From positions 124,001 to 188,000 of the forward strand of contig CAXKVV010000152.1 of assembly GCA_964058805.1 (NCBI GenBank): DNA of 64,000 bases. Direction: 5' to 3'. Shown one piece after another: positions 33,318 to 46,700 of the stretch (positions within the stretch are counted from its first letter, which is position 1; each line of letters starts with the position of its first letter). Below the pieces are notes generated by a model. It did not search any database and was not told where the DNA came from. It saw only the letters and a list, made by a program, of their open reading frames with translations. The translations under genes and the position numbers were made by a program. The stretch comes from Schoenoplectus triqueter. Lineage: Eukaryota > Streptophyta > Magnoliopsida > Poales > Cyperaceae.

Positions 33318-34601
33318 CACTACAACGAAAGGGATCTTTGCTAACACTCAATTACTAATGGTTTATTAAGAAAAACCTTTAGCAGAGAAGGTCAATGGCA
33401 TTTTGGTAATATTTGATAATATTTTGATAACGGTTATAAATAAATTTGTTACTGAAAAGTGTGTTTTTCGGATATTTTTTCGGCGGAACTTTTAATAATG
33501 ATTTTTTTTTAAAAATCGTTATTAAATATAAAAGATCAATAACGGTTATTGTTTAACAACTGTTATTGATTGTTTCAGTAATAATTTCTGAGTATAAATC
33601 GTTATTAAAAGTTTCTAACCCTAGCACTGCATATTTCTAGGGTGTCTATGCTCAGTCTTTGTTGTTTATTCTATTCTCCACCAATGATATTTGCTCCCAC
33701 GGATTGTGAGATATTTTCATCTCACCGTTCGTTCATTCTAATCCAGCGATCCAAAAAATAATTTTCAAAAACTAAAATTCCACAGATTACTAACCCCTTT
33801 CATCTATTTTCATATATAAAATGAGATGGGAGAGAGATAGAGAGAAGAGATCAGATAGAAGAAATAAAAATCGAAATTTGATCATCTCAAGTTCAAATAG
33901 CCATAATTTTTGATAGGAAACTCCGATTGATGCATGTTACATGGCCACGAAAAGCTCATAACGAGATCTACAGCCATTACTACCATTTTCGGGGCCAAAA
34001 AATCTCATCCTGACCTTCAAAAACGCATTTGAATTTTTTTTCTCTTCTTTTGTGTTTTGTTTCTGTTTTTTTCTTATAAATTGTATAATTTTTCATATTA
34101 TTGCATGAGCAAGATAAACGTATTGTTGACTAAATATTTTTTTCATTTGATGAATAATTATATTTCTTTCATATTAATTATTGAATGAATAAATAATATG
34201 TTATATTATTGTTCTTTAGTTATTTAATCTCTTTTCTTTCAATATTTTAGTTCAAGAACGTTAAAAAAAATAATATTTTGTTTTATTTAAAAAAATAGTA
34301 ATAGTTACCAAAAGTGTTTAAAAAATAAAAAAATAGTTTCAATAACAGTTATTCTGAATAAACCGTTAGAAAAGTGTTTAAAAAATAAAATAAAAAATCT
34401 GTCTCAGTAACGATTTTTATTAACAACCATTATTGATTATAATAGTTTCAGTAACGGTTTTTAATAAAAAATCATTACTGAATGTTAACAAAGCGCAACG
34501 CAATTTAATAACGGTTCTTATAAGTTTTAGTAACCCCTCATTCAATAACGACTCATGAACCGTTATTAAATGGTAAAGAATGTTTTTTTTTTGCTGTAGT
34601 G
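33318..34601. mobile_element. Non-autonomous CACTA element
   Basis: 1284 bp. Ends CACTACAACGAAAG and (reverse complement) CACTACAGCAAAAAA, flanked by the 3-bp duplication TGT (33315-33317 and 34602-34604). Subterminal copies of TAATAACGGTTATT-like motifs occupy 33360-33620 and 34260-34560. The middle (33700-34000) resembles the middle of 16981-18219. No coding sequence. It lies only 17 bp from the CACTA element to its left. Confidence 0.9.
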
Positions 34602-34898
34602 TGTTTTATAATTAAGTCGGTCAACTTTTTATAACGTATAAGAATGAATCGCATGGCATTAGATGCCGTGGTTAGAAACTATGGTCAATTAAGCCATTGA
34701 CTTGATTCAATTCAATACCGTAGAAAAAAATATGTATAGCAATTCAACTTTGAGTTTTCAAGTACTTAATATCTTTTCCATTTAAGTCAAAAATGGACTC
34801 CTCCAATTTATCAAAGTTTCTGTGAAACAAACTTTGTAATCATTCATATGTCATGTTTTATGACAACTATATAAGTCTTTAGTTTTCTTGAGAACCAA
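34602..34898. other. Intergenic
   Basis: Nothing recognised. The left edge is the target site of the CACTA element. Confidence 0.5.
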
Positions 34899-35500
34899 TA
34901 ATTTCATAACACATTAAAATCATCGCTGAATCATAAAATTATAAATGTACATTCTATGGATTAAAAATTGCACCCTATATGACACATTAATGTCCAAAAT
35001 ATTTTAATCTAAATGTGATCACTATAATTTGAACATATAATTAATATTATCCAACAGTGCAAACTACTAAACATGATAATTAAGTCAGTTCAACCATACT
35101 CCCTTGTGAAAGGACAGCAGAACCTATTAGCTAAGTAGAAAGGTGTGAGGAGCTGAGTGGAAAATAGTAAAATATATAGTAGATTAGAGATGCAATCCTA
35201 ATCTCTATTAGCAAATCGCCTACTGGGTCTATACAGATAAAAAAAAAAGTTTAGAGCTATCCATTCTGTCAAGAAAGGGTTCTCAATTGGGTAAAACAAT
35301 TTGGAACGATCCATTCTGGTCACCATCAATCTTAAGATTGTTTTACACCCACAAAGTCGTAGGCACACTATGTTACTAAGAAACTTCGGTGGTAGCAATT
35401 TGCGTGGCAGCTTTAAGATTAATTAGATTGTTGAAGTAGCTACTAGCTAGAAAAGTTAAGTACGCAAATATATACGCCGCCAGGAAACTATTTGGAACGA
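34899..35500 (-). repeat. PKS-locus flank copy without the gene (scar 2)
   Basis: Positions 34899-35300 match 4626-5060 closely in the same orientation (for example 'aaggtgtgaggag' and 'gaaaggacagcagaacctat'). Positions 35330-35490 resemble, inverted, the upstream flank of PKS gene 1 (7920-8085: shared 'cacccacaaagtcgta' and 'gccgcc.gg'). Thus, on the minus strand, 5' flank runs straight into 3' flank with no PKS coding sequence, as at 4628-5640. Confidence 0.65.
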
Positions 35501-36049
35501 TCCATTCTGTCAAGAAAGGGTTCTTGGGTCAAAACTATTTGCTCAACAAACTCTTTATATTAAAATCTCTGGAGTACAATATTTTCCATTTTTAGAGCTT
35601 TTTTTAAGTATTTATTTTGGATTTTTTTTCAAAATTAAAATCGACTCAGATCCGATTCTATTATAGATACTGTTATACAATTAATATTTTAATATCCGAG
35701 CCGAACTAGAACAAAATCTCGTATTATAATTGGTAGGATATGGGTATGGTTCAAATTACTCAATCCAAAATCGGACCCAACCCAATACCAATATCAATAC
35801 CCTATATTATACTAATAAAAAACATATATAATTTAATGAATACAAATGAAAGCGGTAAAATGGGGAGTAAATCAAGAAAGGGAATATTGTGATTTGTGAG
35901 TTTATTTAGATGATTACACTTTTCTTTAATTGGCATTTCAAAATCTCCATCATTGTTCATGTTCCTCTCCCTTCTGATTTGAAATGAAAAATTAAGAAAC
36001 AAACTTTAATTTCTAATTACTGTTGTATTATTTTAACAGTAGATTTTTT
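35501..36049. other. Intergenic with a MITE remnant
   Basis: Positions 35635-35800 contain 'gactcagatccgattct' and 'ccaaaatcggacccaaccc', similar to the hAT MITE at 49623-50030 but without clear ends. Nothing else recognised. Confidence 0.4.
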
Positions 36050-36733
36050 ATTGGATATATACCCCTCAACACATTCCAATTTGGATATTTACCCCTTCAA
36101 ATTTAAAAATTAGATATTTATCCTTGAAAATGTTAAAACCTTATATATTTACCCATAATTAGTATTATCCTCATAAAAATTAAATTAGCAATAAATTAAC
36201 ATTATAATATAATAAAAATACCGCTCTATATTTTTTTGTCATCCATACAACTTGTACCGCAACAAAATCAATGACAATGCATTGAATTATTTCATTTTGC
36301 TATGCACATTGTATGCTGCTATATTGCTATTTATCATTACTCTTTCTCCTTGAGCTCTAACTATGTCTCGAATAAAGTAATAAATTTCTACGAATTGGAA
36401 CTGACACAATACAAAACTAGTACAAATTAGACCTGACCGTAACTAGTGTCTACCCAATAAAAATAGTTCCATAGTTATGATAATTTTGTGCATCGCTGAA
36501 GTAATAAAATTAGTAAGAAGATTTATATATAAATAAAAAATACCTTGAATCATCAGAAGGGGTAATTTTATCTTATTATAATTTTAATTAATTGTTAGTT
36601 TGATTTTTATGAGAATAATATTAATTATGGATAAATATCCAAGATTTTGACATTTTTAGGGAGAAATACCCAATTTTTAAATTTAAGGGGGTAAATATCC
36701 AAATTAGGATGTATTGAGGGGTATATATCTAAT
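36050..36733. mobile_element. Long-TIR MITE (possibly Mutator-like)
   Basis: Inverted arms of roughly 130-140 bp: left from 36050 (ATTGGATATATACCCCTCAA), right ending 36733 (ATTAGATATATACCCCTCAA in reverse complement). Both arms contain repeated 'ggatatttaccccttcaa'-type blocks and a final 'ataattagtattat' segment. The interior is about 400 bp, AT-rich and non-coding. Long terminal inverted repeats suggest a Mutator-type MITE, but I could not define a target duplication. Confidence 0.75.
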
Positions 36734-37609
36734 TTTGCTTTTATATTATATCTCCCAATATTGTTTTATGTAGACTTAATTGAAGACTGAGAATGTCTAA
36801 TCAGAAATTCTTTTGCATTCTGACAGCTAAGAAAATGAGGCTCTCTCCACCGCCTCCATTTTATACTCTAAAAAGATCCTCCAACTTTACAGGCTTAGTA
36901 TGGAACTTTGGTACTCCACAAGGCACTATATTGTGTCTTCTACCAACTCATTCTCTTCACAGACACTCAGTCGACAGGTAAGACAGGTGGAGGAGGCACT
37001 TCAACAGTTCAACTCTTACAACCTGAGTATGGCTCTATGTGCACTTTTAATGATCATGTTTTATAATAGAAAACAAGAAATAACAGGATCTTATCTCATT
37101 TCTAATTGATATATATTTTGGTATCTTTCTTGTTTTCCATTTTTTTTTGACATGTTCCAGGTAAACACCCAGCATATATATCTGCGATTAAAACCCTTCG
37201 CCTCCGAGGATGGTAACGCCTTGAACCGCTGCACTAAACAGTTGTGTTTTTCATATTCAAAATGTTTTCATGTGATCCAAGCAATATCCTTTCATAGATA
37301 TACAAAATAAAATAATTCATGGGCTGTATAATTGCTCTTATGTTTAATTTTTGCTCTTTACTTTTGGGTTAAATACAGTTCTTCATTTTATATGAGGGGA
37401 CATGATGCAAGAGAGTAAACCCCCATTTTCTTTCATTGTCATTGAGCTGCCATATGAATGTGGTTTGTTTCGCAAATTAAGGAATAGTTTTGAAAGAATG
37501 ATAGAATAGTGGTTTTTTAGAAGAGTGGTATTCTTGACTATTTGGAGGAGCAAAAATATCATTTGACAATTGTTAATCAAAATAGTTAACATACGAATAA
37601 TTATGATAC
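36734..37609. other. Intergenic, no gene recognised
   Basis: Short ORFs at 36793-36981 and 36900-37109 lack recognisable domains. Base composition is a little less AT-rich at 36830-37020. It could hold a small exon or gene remnant, but nothing here proves it. Confidence 0.4.
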
Positions 37610-38465
37610 TAACGATGATGATCATCATCATAATAATAATAGTAAAGCAATAACAATAATAGTAGTAATAATAATAATAATAATAATATAATAATAATAA
37701 TCATAATAATAATAATAATTATTATTATTATCGATAATCATAATAAATAATAATATTCATAGTTGTAATTATAATGATATAACAAAAATATAAACATAAT
37801 CATTATATAATATAATAATAATAATATAATTATAATCATAATAATAATATAATAATAAATAATAATAATTTTAATAATATAATCATAATATAATCATAAT
37901 ATAATAATATAATACAACATAATCAAACAATAAGAATCATGATCATGATAATAATAATAATAATCATAGTCATAATCATACTAATATAATAATATAACCA
38001 TAATTATAATATAATAATATAATAAAAAATTATAATCATAATCATAATATAATAATAAATAATTATAATCATAATAATAATAATAATAATATAATAATAA
38101 TCTTAATCATAATCATAATCATAATAATATAATAATATATAACCGTAATCATAATATAATAATATAATAATAAAACTATAATCATCATCATCATCATCAT
38201 AATAATAATAATAATAATAACAATATAATCATATTTATAATTATAATATAATAATATAATAAAAATAATAATAATAATTATAATATAATAATAATATAAT
38301 CATTGGCATAATAATAATATAATCATATCATAATAATAATAATAATAAATAGAATAATAATAACAACAAATAATAATCATAATATTAATATAATTATATA
38401 TAATAATAATAAATCATAATCATAATATAATAATATAATATAACATAATCAAACAATAATTATTA
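37610..38465. repeat. Long degenerate (TAA)n/(TCATAA)n tract
   Basis: About 850 bp made almost only of ATA, ATAAT and ATCATAAT units on the plus strand, with a (CAT)n patch at 38180-38200. The T content is largely restricted to isolated bases; G is nearly absent. It is a very long imperfect microsatellite. Confidence 0.95.
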
Positions 38466-39157
38466 TTCCGACGAGAGCCAATCTTATATACCACCTGTAA
38501 GTTGGTATATCAAATTAGCACTTTTTTACTTAGTCTAAAATTCATTTGACAAATTCATTCGTGTGAATAATAATTCTATTTTTAATTTTTTTTTATTCCA
38601 TGGAGTGTCAAACACACTTGTAATAAGGAGGATAAATGTTGTAGTTGGCAAAACCGAGAAAGGCTTTTCTTAGGGCTTGAGAGGCCTTTTTGGGCCGATG
38701 CCTCGGAGGCCTATCATCAAGCCCCGAATTAGGCCTAAAGGGATTTGGGTAACGCTTTTGAGTACAAGTCTCTCAACAAACAGGGAAGAGAGAAGAGGGT
38801 TCTGACTTCTGAATTGGCAGTTGGAGGAATAAATTTGCTGAGGACAATTATATTTTCCAAAGACTTTGCACATCATCGGATCGATACATTAATAGTGAAA
38901 TAATTTCCTACCATCTTTTGATAAGATAAAGCGAACAAATTGTCCTTTCTGAATATTAAAACTAGAGAATATCTGAGCCATAGGATGTATATTAAAACTA
39001 GATAATATCTTTTTGGTGTATATTAGATGTATATTAGAAATATATATTTGATCATCTTTCTAAAACAGTTAATTCTGGTAATGTCTTTCTATCATGCCTG
39101 GATTAAACAAATCAAGAAAAAGGTAGCACCTTTCCTATCAATCCTGGATTAAAAAAA
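38466..39157. other. Intergenic
   Basis: A moderately GC-rich patch at 38660-38760 contains 'ggcctttttgggcc' and 'gcctcggaggcc'. No gene recognised. The adjacent poly-A (39151-39162) marks the left edge of the visible duplication with copy A. Confidence 0.4.
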
Positions 39158-42100
39158 AAAAATCAAGTGAAGTGAGTTTGGAATGTAGCTTTTAACAGCT
39201 CACCAACTAAACTTGCAAGGTTTTGGTTAAAATTAACAAAGCTAAGGATTCGCTCCCGAGTTTGAGGGAGGAAAATGGAAGAGAATTAAAGGGAGGTTAA
39301 AATTATTACAACCCAGAAAGATAGATTACATTTCTTGAGAAAATGAATAGAGATATTCACTTCCCAATACCCCTCTATTTACCTAAATAAAACTTGAGAC
39401 CAACATAAAAAGTGGTCCCCCCTCCCCATTCACCTCCAATAGAGCAGATCTGGGAAATATCATAACAGTTTGCTGTACTCGAGAGTTGTAACTTGGAACT
39501 GTCCAAAGCAAGTTATTGCATCCATGAGATGGTAGATGCTATTTGCATTTAGGCCAAACTTTATTAGTGAATTATAAAAAAATGTTGTTCTTATGCATAC
39601 AAGTATGTTGCCTTTTCTGTAACCAGAAACACCCCTAGTTTGTGGAAGAAGTAAAACAGATAGAATATGCCCAGATGTTGTTAGCAATTTTAAAGAAAAT
39701 GAGGTTAACCGTTTCTTCAAGAGCTCTCAAAATTGCCTCATACCAGAAACTAGCCGCTACTAACCTTTATGACCCTTGGCATGTGTGATACAAGAAGTGG
39801 GCCTAGCTTATGCAGTCGCTGTTTTGGGTGGAGTTAATTTTACACTGATGCTTCAAGATTCAAATAATCATCAGTCCCAACGGAGAGAAGAAAAAGTGCT
39901 GATGGTTCAGTGAACCAGTCTTTGTAGTTCGGGCGGGAGTCAGTACTTTGTTTTTGTGGGCTCCACAAGGTATGAGATTTACTGTTGACCATCTAACTGC
40001 AGTACATCCAGTAGCAAATATAAACACAGACACATAGACGTAGTGCCATGGAAAATTGATTTGCGCCGTTCGATCAAATCGAACGGCCATGATTCTAAGT
40101 GTAGTGCTTTCTGTTACAGGGGAACTGAAGACGGGTAAAAGAAAAGCCCAAACTCAAGCAGTCGATCCTAAAGAAAAGCCCAAACTCAAGCAGTCGAAAC
40201 AATATTAGGAGAAATCGGCCCAATTAACATCTGGCCCAAAATCCAAACCAACAGTTTCCATTCCATGGAAATTTATCTATCAATATTTTCCGTTCAGGCG
40301 GGTCCCACACCAAAAATCAGCTGGGACGCACAAAATTCCTCCCGTGCTTGCAAAAGTTTCCTCAAGCACTAAAACATGTTTCATTTACTTAATCTAATAC
40401 CAGATAATAAATAAATAGTAAATACAATTATGCTCGTTTATCATGGGCTAATTTCCACCAAGCAACTCATATAAGGCTGGGGCTGTAAACGGAATGGATT
40501 TGGAACGAATAATGTTGAAATCATATTTGTATCTGCTTCTTATTGATGGATACGGATACAATTATAGATATTAAACTGATATTAAAAATCAATACCAAAT
40601 CCGTTTTAAACGAATACGGATATGAAACGGATATAAAGGATACATACTTTGTGATGGATATGAAATAAAAATTAATATATATTACTAATAGTTATGTATA
40701 TATAACAAAAATAAGTAATTATATTATTAGTAAGTATTTATAATGTATATATTTGTTAGTATTTATAATAATAATATTATATATAAATAAAAATACTGAT
40801 AAATAATATTATTTTATAAATAAAATTTTATAATATATGCTCTATTTTGAATACGGCTAAAGTTTGAAATTAAATTCGTATCTATATCAATATTATTTCT
40901 TACGAATATTATCCGCTCTGTTTACACCCCTATATAAAAGGTCCTTTCATGATTGGCTATAAAAATACACGCTGAGACATTTTCTCGGAACAATACATAA
41001 ACAAACACCTAGGCATGATTAACATTCTCCATAAACATCTTTTAATGTATATTTCAACAAATTTTATAAAACTTAAGCAAATTTTACATTGATCTTTTGA
41101 GTAGATATGTATATTATTCGTATTCGTAACAATATGTATCCATATTCATATATGGAACTACCTATTTTTGTATTCATATTAGGAAATCGAAACTTTCATA
41201 TTAGGAAATCAAAACTGATACGGATATGATTTTTTGATCAATTTCCGACCAAATCCAATCTGTTTGCACCCTGATGCTATTTACTCTTCTCTAGAAACTG
41301 ATTAAAAATGTAACAATTCCATAAGCACAACATAAGAATAAACGTTGAAGAGAAAATGTTAATGCTTATAACAATTTCATTTTTCAACAAGCACTACCGG
41401 AATCTTCGTTCAAATATTTAGAAAATGCAACGGGCAAAATTAAAATTCTGAACGACTGAAAAACAGAGATTGACCAGGTTCTTAAATAATTTGTTCACAA
41501 AAGAAGCAATTGAGATTCTCAAGACTTTTTATATAAAACTGGGAAATATTTGTTGGAATATGTCACACTTTTGTATGATACAAATTGTCTGCAAATATAA
41601 TCTTTGCAGCATACCAGAACCACAGACAAATTTCAACTCTAAGCCTTTTTTGAACCAAGCAGAAAGAAAAAAGTTAGCGTGCGCTCATTTTTCGAGCTTG
41701 AGATAAACTTGTCAACTATGCATTAAGCCGAGACACAATTGTCCCAAAAAACTTCCTCAAAAAAGATTCAACAGGAAGAGGAAAAAAATCTGAATACACA
41801 ACAAACCATCCACCTACCAGCACAAACAAGCATGCGCATTCAAACACACGCAAACCATCGGTGCATTGGATGAAATATTCTTCATTTCCTCTCCTTTTGC
41901 CACCTCGACCTGTTTTACATCCAGACCACCAACACGCCCGCTCACATTGAACTAAGGCCCGTTAAGGACGCACTCGATATCATCCTCGAACTGCACATCA
42001 TGCAACAAGTAATCGATATTTGTATCGAGATCAAATGCAAACTTCTCTTCTGTCAGAGCATTCCATGGGTCTTCTACTGTGCTTCCTTCGCTCAGTAAGT

Positions 42101-43791
42101 AGTCATCTACATTCACAACTGATGGCACTATGTCTGGAACCTCTGCCGGGCATGACTCAGGCTGGCGCTCACATGATTGGGCCGGTTGGTCTTGCTCTTG
42201 TTGAAACTTTTCAGGCCGGTCCTTGATGTAGCACCTGATATCAAAGTTTGTCACAGCATTTATGCCGCGGTATTCTATCGCAGCGAGGTCGTATGCCTGT
42301 GCTGCTTCCTCTTGTGTACCTACAAAAATTTCAAATAAAAAATTGAATTATGAGAGATGACTTTTTAAACTGATTAGTTTTCTAGTAAAAACTGACTGGA
42401 AATTTTTGGCACAGACCAAACCAACACAGTGCAATTATGGTAAAGGAATAAAAATATATGAATTGTGATTATGGTTAATTTGAACATCAGATCTGAGCTC
42501 ATATTTGTAATACTTTTAATATAGATACGTGGTCGTCATTGAACCGATTTCTCAACCGGGCGATGATCAAAATTTCCATTGGTAATGCAGACTGAGTGGA
42601 TGAAATAAACGTCCAGGTTTCACAGGCAATTACATGTGTGGCCTATCTTGAAAATTATAAGGAAGAAATGGTTACTGAGGTAGTAGAACATTGTCGGAAT
42701 ATGATATCAGTGATTCTCCCATACAGATGAGAGTTGGAGAATTGAACAGAGGAGCAAAAGAGAGGTGGATACACATGAGGTGAAAACAAGCTAGTTCAGA
42801 AGCTCCCCACGTGACAAAGCAGCACTCATTGCGGAGTCAAGGGGGTGGATCTAATTAGTTATTCCAATCCACCTGGAACCCCTTTTTTTCTGCAAATCCA
42901 ACGCACGTGCTTGTCACGAGCGTCATTAGGCAAGTTGGTCCAGATCTCCTATGAAAATTATCTCTGTGGCCGTTTTGTGTGCTATTACAGCTGAACTGAT
43001 AGACCAACTTTTTTTATTATAGAAACCTTTGCATGCCCATAGGTAATTAATTTTACTAAAAGTTATGTTCGCCTGATGTGATGATCAATTTAGTAATGTA
43101 GTATACTTAATTTATATTTATGAAAGTTGAAACGTTGAGAAAAATAAACATACTGAATGTTCCCAGATAGAGATACTTGTTGCCAAATACTCTTCCAATC
43201 CTTGCTTCCCATCTTCCATTGTGATGGTGCCTGCATTATTTCAAAATATTTTTTCAATATCCATACTTGGTAAAAGCTGAGTATAGAAAAGAGATTTCAA
43301 TTAACGTATCTTAGTTTGCCTTATATTAAGCATGAAACAAAAATAACTAAAAAAATACCCAAAAAATAAATTATTTATATTCATATAAGAATATTAGTGC
43401 TGAGCAATTTTTATCATCAAAGTACCAAACTTAGACTATGATTGCAACAAAAATAACGCCAATAGAACAAGCAAATAGCTACAGGAGCACTTCAATCAGA
43501 AACACCACATTACTATCATGTTATATGCTCAATCTGTATTTTTTTTTACTCGCCTAAAGGGCACCCAATAATAAAACTATTTAATTCTGAACTTGAAAAG
43601 AAATACATAAATAAACCCACAAATCAGCACAACCGTGACCGTCTTGCATGATCAACGGTTGAGATGTTACCCCTTTTCAAGTCAAGTGGTCAACATACAC
43701 CTTCAAATTTTCAGAACCTTGATCCCCACCATTTAATGATCTATGAGTCCATGACAGAATGGAATTTCTGAATTACAGCTCTTCCTCCTTA
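39158..43791. repeat. Segmental duplication, copy B
   Basis: Near-identical to 1-4627 in the same orientation. Beyond 43791 this copy continues into exon 5 of the intact WRI1-like gene, whereas copy A switches to another repeat. Copy B is therefore the parental arrangement and copy A the derived fragment. A hAT-like MITE is at 40477-40931. Confidence 0.95.
40477..40931. mobile_element. hAT-like MITE inside duplication copy B
   Basis: Same element as at 1322-1778. Here the right end is followed by atataaaagg, close to the left flank atataagg, so a target duplication of about 8 bp with a small indel is likely. Confidence 0.65.
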
Positions 43792-46700
43792 CTTTTTGTT
43801 AAATTGCCAATTTAATTAAATGCCATTTAATATTTCATAACTACCTTGCCACTCCCCTGTACTTGGAAACCCCTCTAGAGAAGCCACTGCTCCTCCGCCT
43901 CAGTGAGGCCAAGTACTCGTCTCTTGACACTGCCTTCATAGCCTCCATCTCTTTCTCATACCTCTCCAACTGCAATTTAATTTTGTACCCTCACATTAAA
44001 TTACAAATTTTCACTTTATTCAAATAATAGGCCATTCATATACGATCTCAGAGTTTTAACACTACTTCATAGTGGATCTCAGAAATCAGTTTTTATTTTC
44101 TTTTCTTTAAAAGAGCAATGCAAGGATTAATTAATTTATTAAATAACTATAAAAACTTACAGGAAAATTTAGCAAAGTCTCTGGACCCCAGTATTTTAGT
44201 GCGGCGAGGTCATATGTGCATGCCGCGGCTTCTTCAGTATCATAAGCACCTGATACATGACAATTTAACTAATTTATTCACAGTACAGATGCAGTATTCA
44301 TGTTTTTGTCAAAATTCTAATAGTCAAATATACAAAAATTAAACTATATGTATTCCCTTAAAAAAATATACATGCATGACTCTGTCATTTGTGCTAGCTA
44401 GCTAGATTGCAGTAAAGATAGTGCTATATAGATTGTCTAATAGTGTTGGAGGTTGATCTAGTAAACATTTATGGAGTCAATGCGGCCTAGATTGCAATAA
44501 TATGCTGGATTGTTGAATTTTATTTAGTAACCAAGTATTGTTGCCAACCAATTATTGGTTATTACATTAAATATTGTCTATAGGCTTTGTTTATGGTTCA
44601 GCTACCAGTTTTGTCTCTACTAATGGTTATACAAATTATATGTTGCTAGAGACTTATTAAATTTGCGTTGTTGATTTGCATCCAATATTTGGTCCCCTCT
44701 CCCCAACCCCTCCTTCCAAAAGAAAAGAAAGGAATAGTTCTAACTTGGTTGGCATAGATACTGTTACTGAACTCTTTTTCAGTAAAATCATGTGCATAGA
44801 TCTTTTTCCAAAAGTTCAAATTTTCATGTTGAATTATAATTTACTATTTTTTCTGCGCCAAAGGTTCACTGATTCTGCAATCTGTAGTTCTGTACAAAGA
44901 CACCAAAAAGGGCACAAGTTCCCCTGATCATAGGACCAGCTACCCTATTCTCTTTTTTAAATCAAGTGATACTTTCTGGAATATTTTTTGTAACTTACTC
45001 AAAAGATAACCAATTTCGTCTTTAAAGCTTCTAGTTTGTACCAAATTAGTACTAAATCACAAAATTACTTCAAAAAATATAATTAATTGGGTCGGATCGG
45101 GTTGACCCGAATCCGACCCGATCTGATTCGGATAAAAAAAATTGAACCCATATCCAACCCATTTATTTTTGGATCGTGTCGGGTCGGATCAAGAATTGAC
45201 ACCCCTATGCTATCCCCGAGAGTGGATCCTATGATGAAAATGAACAGCTTAAATTGCATCTCTACTCAACCCATAAGACATTTTTTCGGACGGATGTGGA
45301 CCATCTGATTTTGATCAACGCTCTTTGATCGGCCCCATATTAATTTTCCTTTTTTTTGGTCAGACCCATAGTAATTCCTAATTTCTGTCTCAGATGAGAT
45401 TACATAAAAACAATATAAAACCAAAAAAAAAAGTGTGCTATGGATTTAAGGAGAGGTTGGGGTTGGAATCATAGTGACAAACATCATAAATATAATATTT
45501 AATTAAACAAAAGAGGGTTTTTTTTCTGATGAATCTCAAAAGTGTCATGACTTACCCAAATAAACTAATCAGGTCACGCAGGCAGCGTCAGTGGACCAAC
45601 ACCAAAGCAAGCGCAGACCCCCAGGCAAATCCAAATTGAAATCAAGACCGAATGTCAGGCATGTACAGAAAAACTCCAATATTTGCAATTTTGCATCTTA
45701 GTTTTATCTTGATTAATCAATCTTAAGGAATAACACCAATTAATGACAAGTTGGATTGAAAGGTAAAACCCAGGGGCATCTTTGAAAGGTAACAACTCAA
45801 AGAAACATCCATGTGTGTCTTTTTATTTTTTTTTCTTTTTTCTTTTTTTAAAAAGGCCATGTGAAAATTAACTGTTACGGTTTTATGGTTTTACATTACT
45901 AGTGAATAAAAGACGAAAAGAAAAACATAAAGAAAAAAAGCACGGCAAAAAATGTTTAAATTCGTTTTTGATGGAATTAGTATAATTAGAAAAAAAAAAG
46001 ATGCATTACTTAGAAATATGTATTGGAATAAATGAGGTATAAAATAAGAAAATACTGAAATAATATTAATTAAGTTACCCGATTTAATTAAAATGGGGTA
46101 GAAAGAATAATGTCTTATATTAATTGTGTCGTTTTTACCAATGTCAGCATCAGCACTGGCTGTAACAACAAACCCCATTTAATGCAGAGGTAGTTTTTGC
46201 ATTTTTACTTGGGAGTCTGTATAGTGATAGCTTGATAAATGCCATGTTGAAATAAAAACTAGACAAGAGGTGGTTATCAAATTGGTGTGGAGCTGCATAG
46301 CACAAAAAGTGTGAATAATTCGGTCAAAGGAGAAAAATGCATGAAATTGGTGGTTTCGCATAGTATAAAATGAAAAAATAAACAATTACGAGGAATTTTT
46401 TTATTGGTATTGTACAAGCTGGTAATTATCTGTTCTGCAACTTGAAAAAGTTAACAACAGAAAAATAATTGTAAATCACTAATGCGATTAGAAAAACTCC
46501 ACATAAGTAATAAGAATTTTCTTTGAAACAATCAATTCACATAGGAAAATTATCAAAACAAGCAACATCTGTTACCAGACAACGGAAACTTGTACCGGAA
46601 ACATAAAACAGTTTTTTGAGAAGATCTCAATCTCCCGTTTATAGCAAAAAAAGAAAGAGAGAAAATAAGAAGAAGAAAAAATATTTAATCAGGAAAAGAA

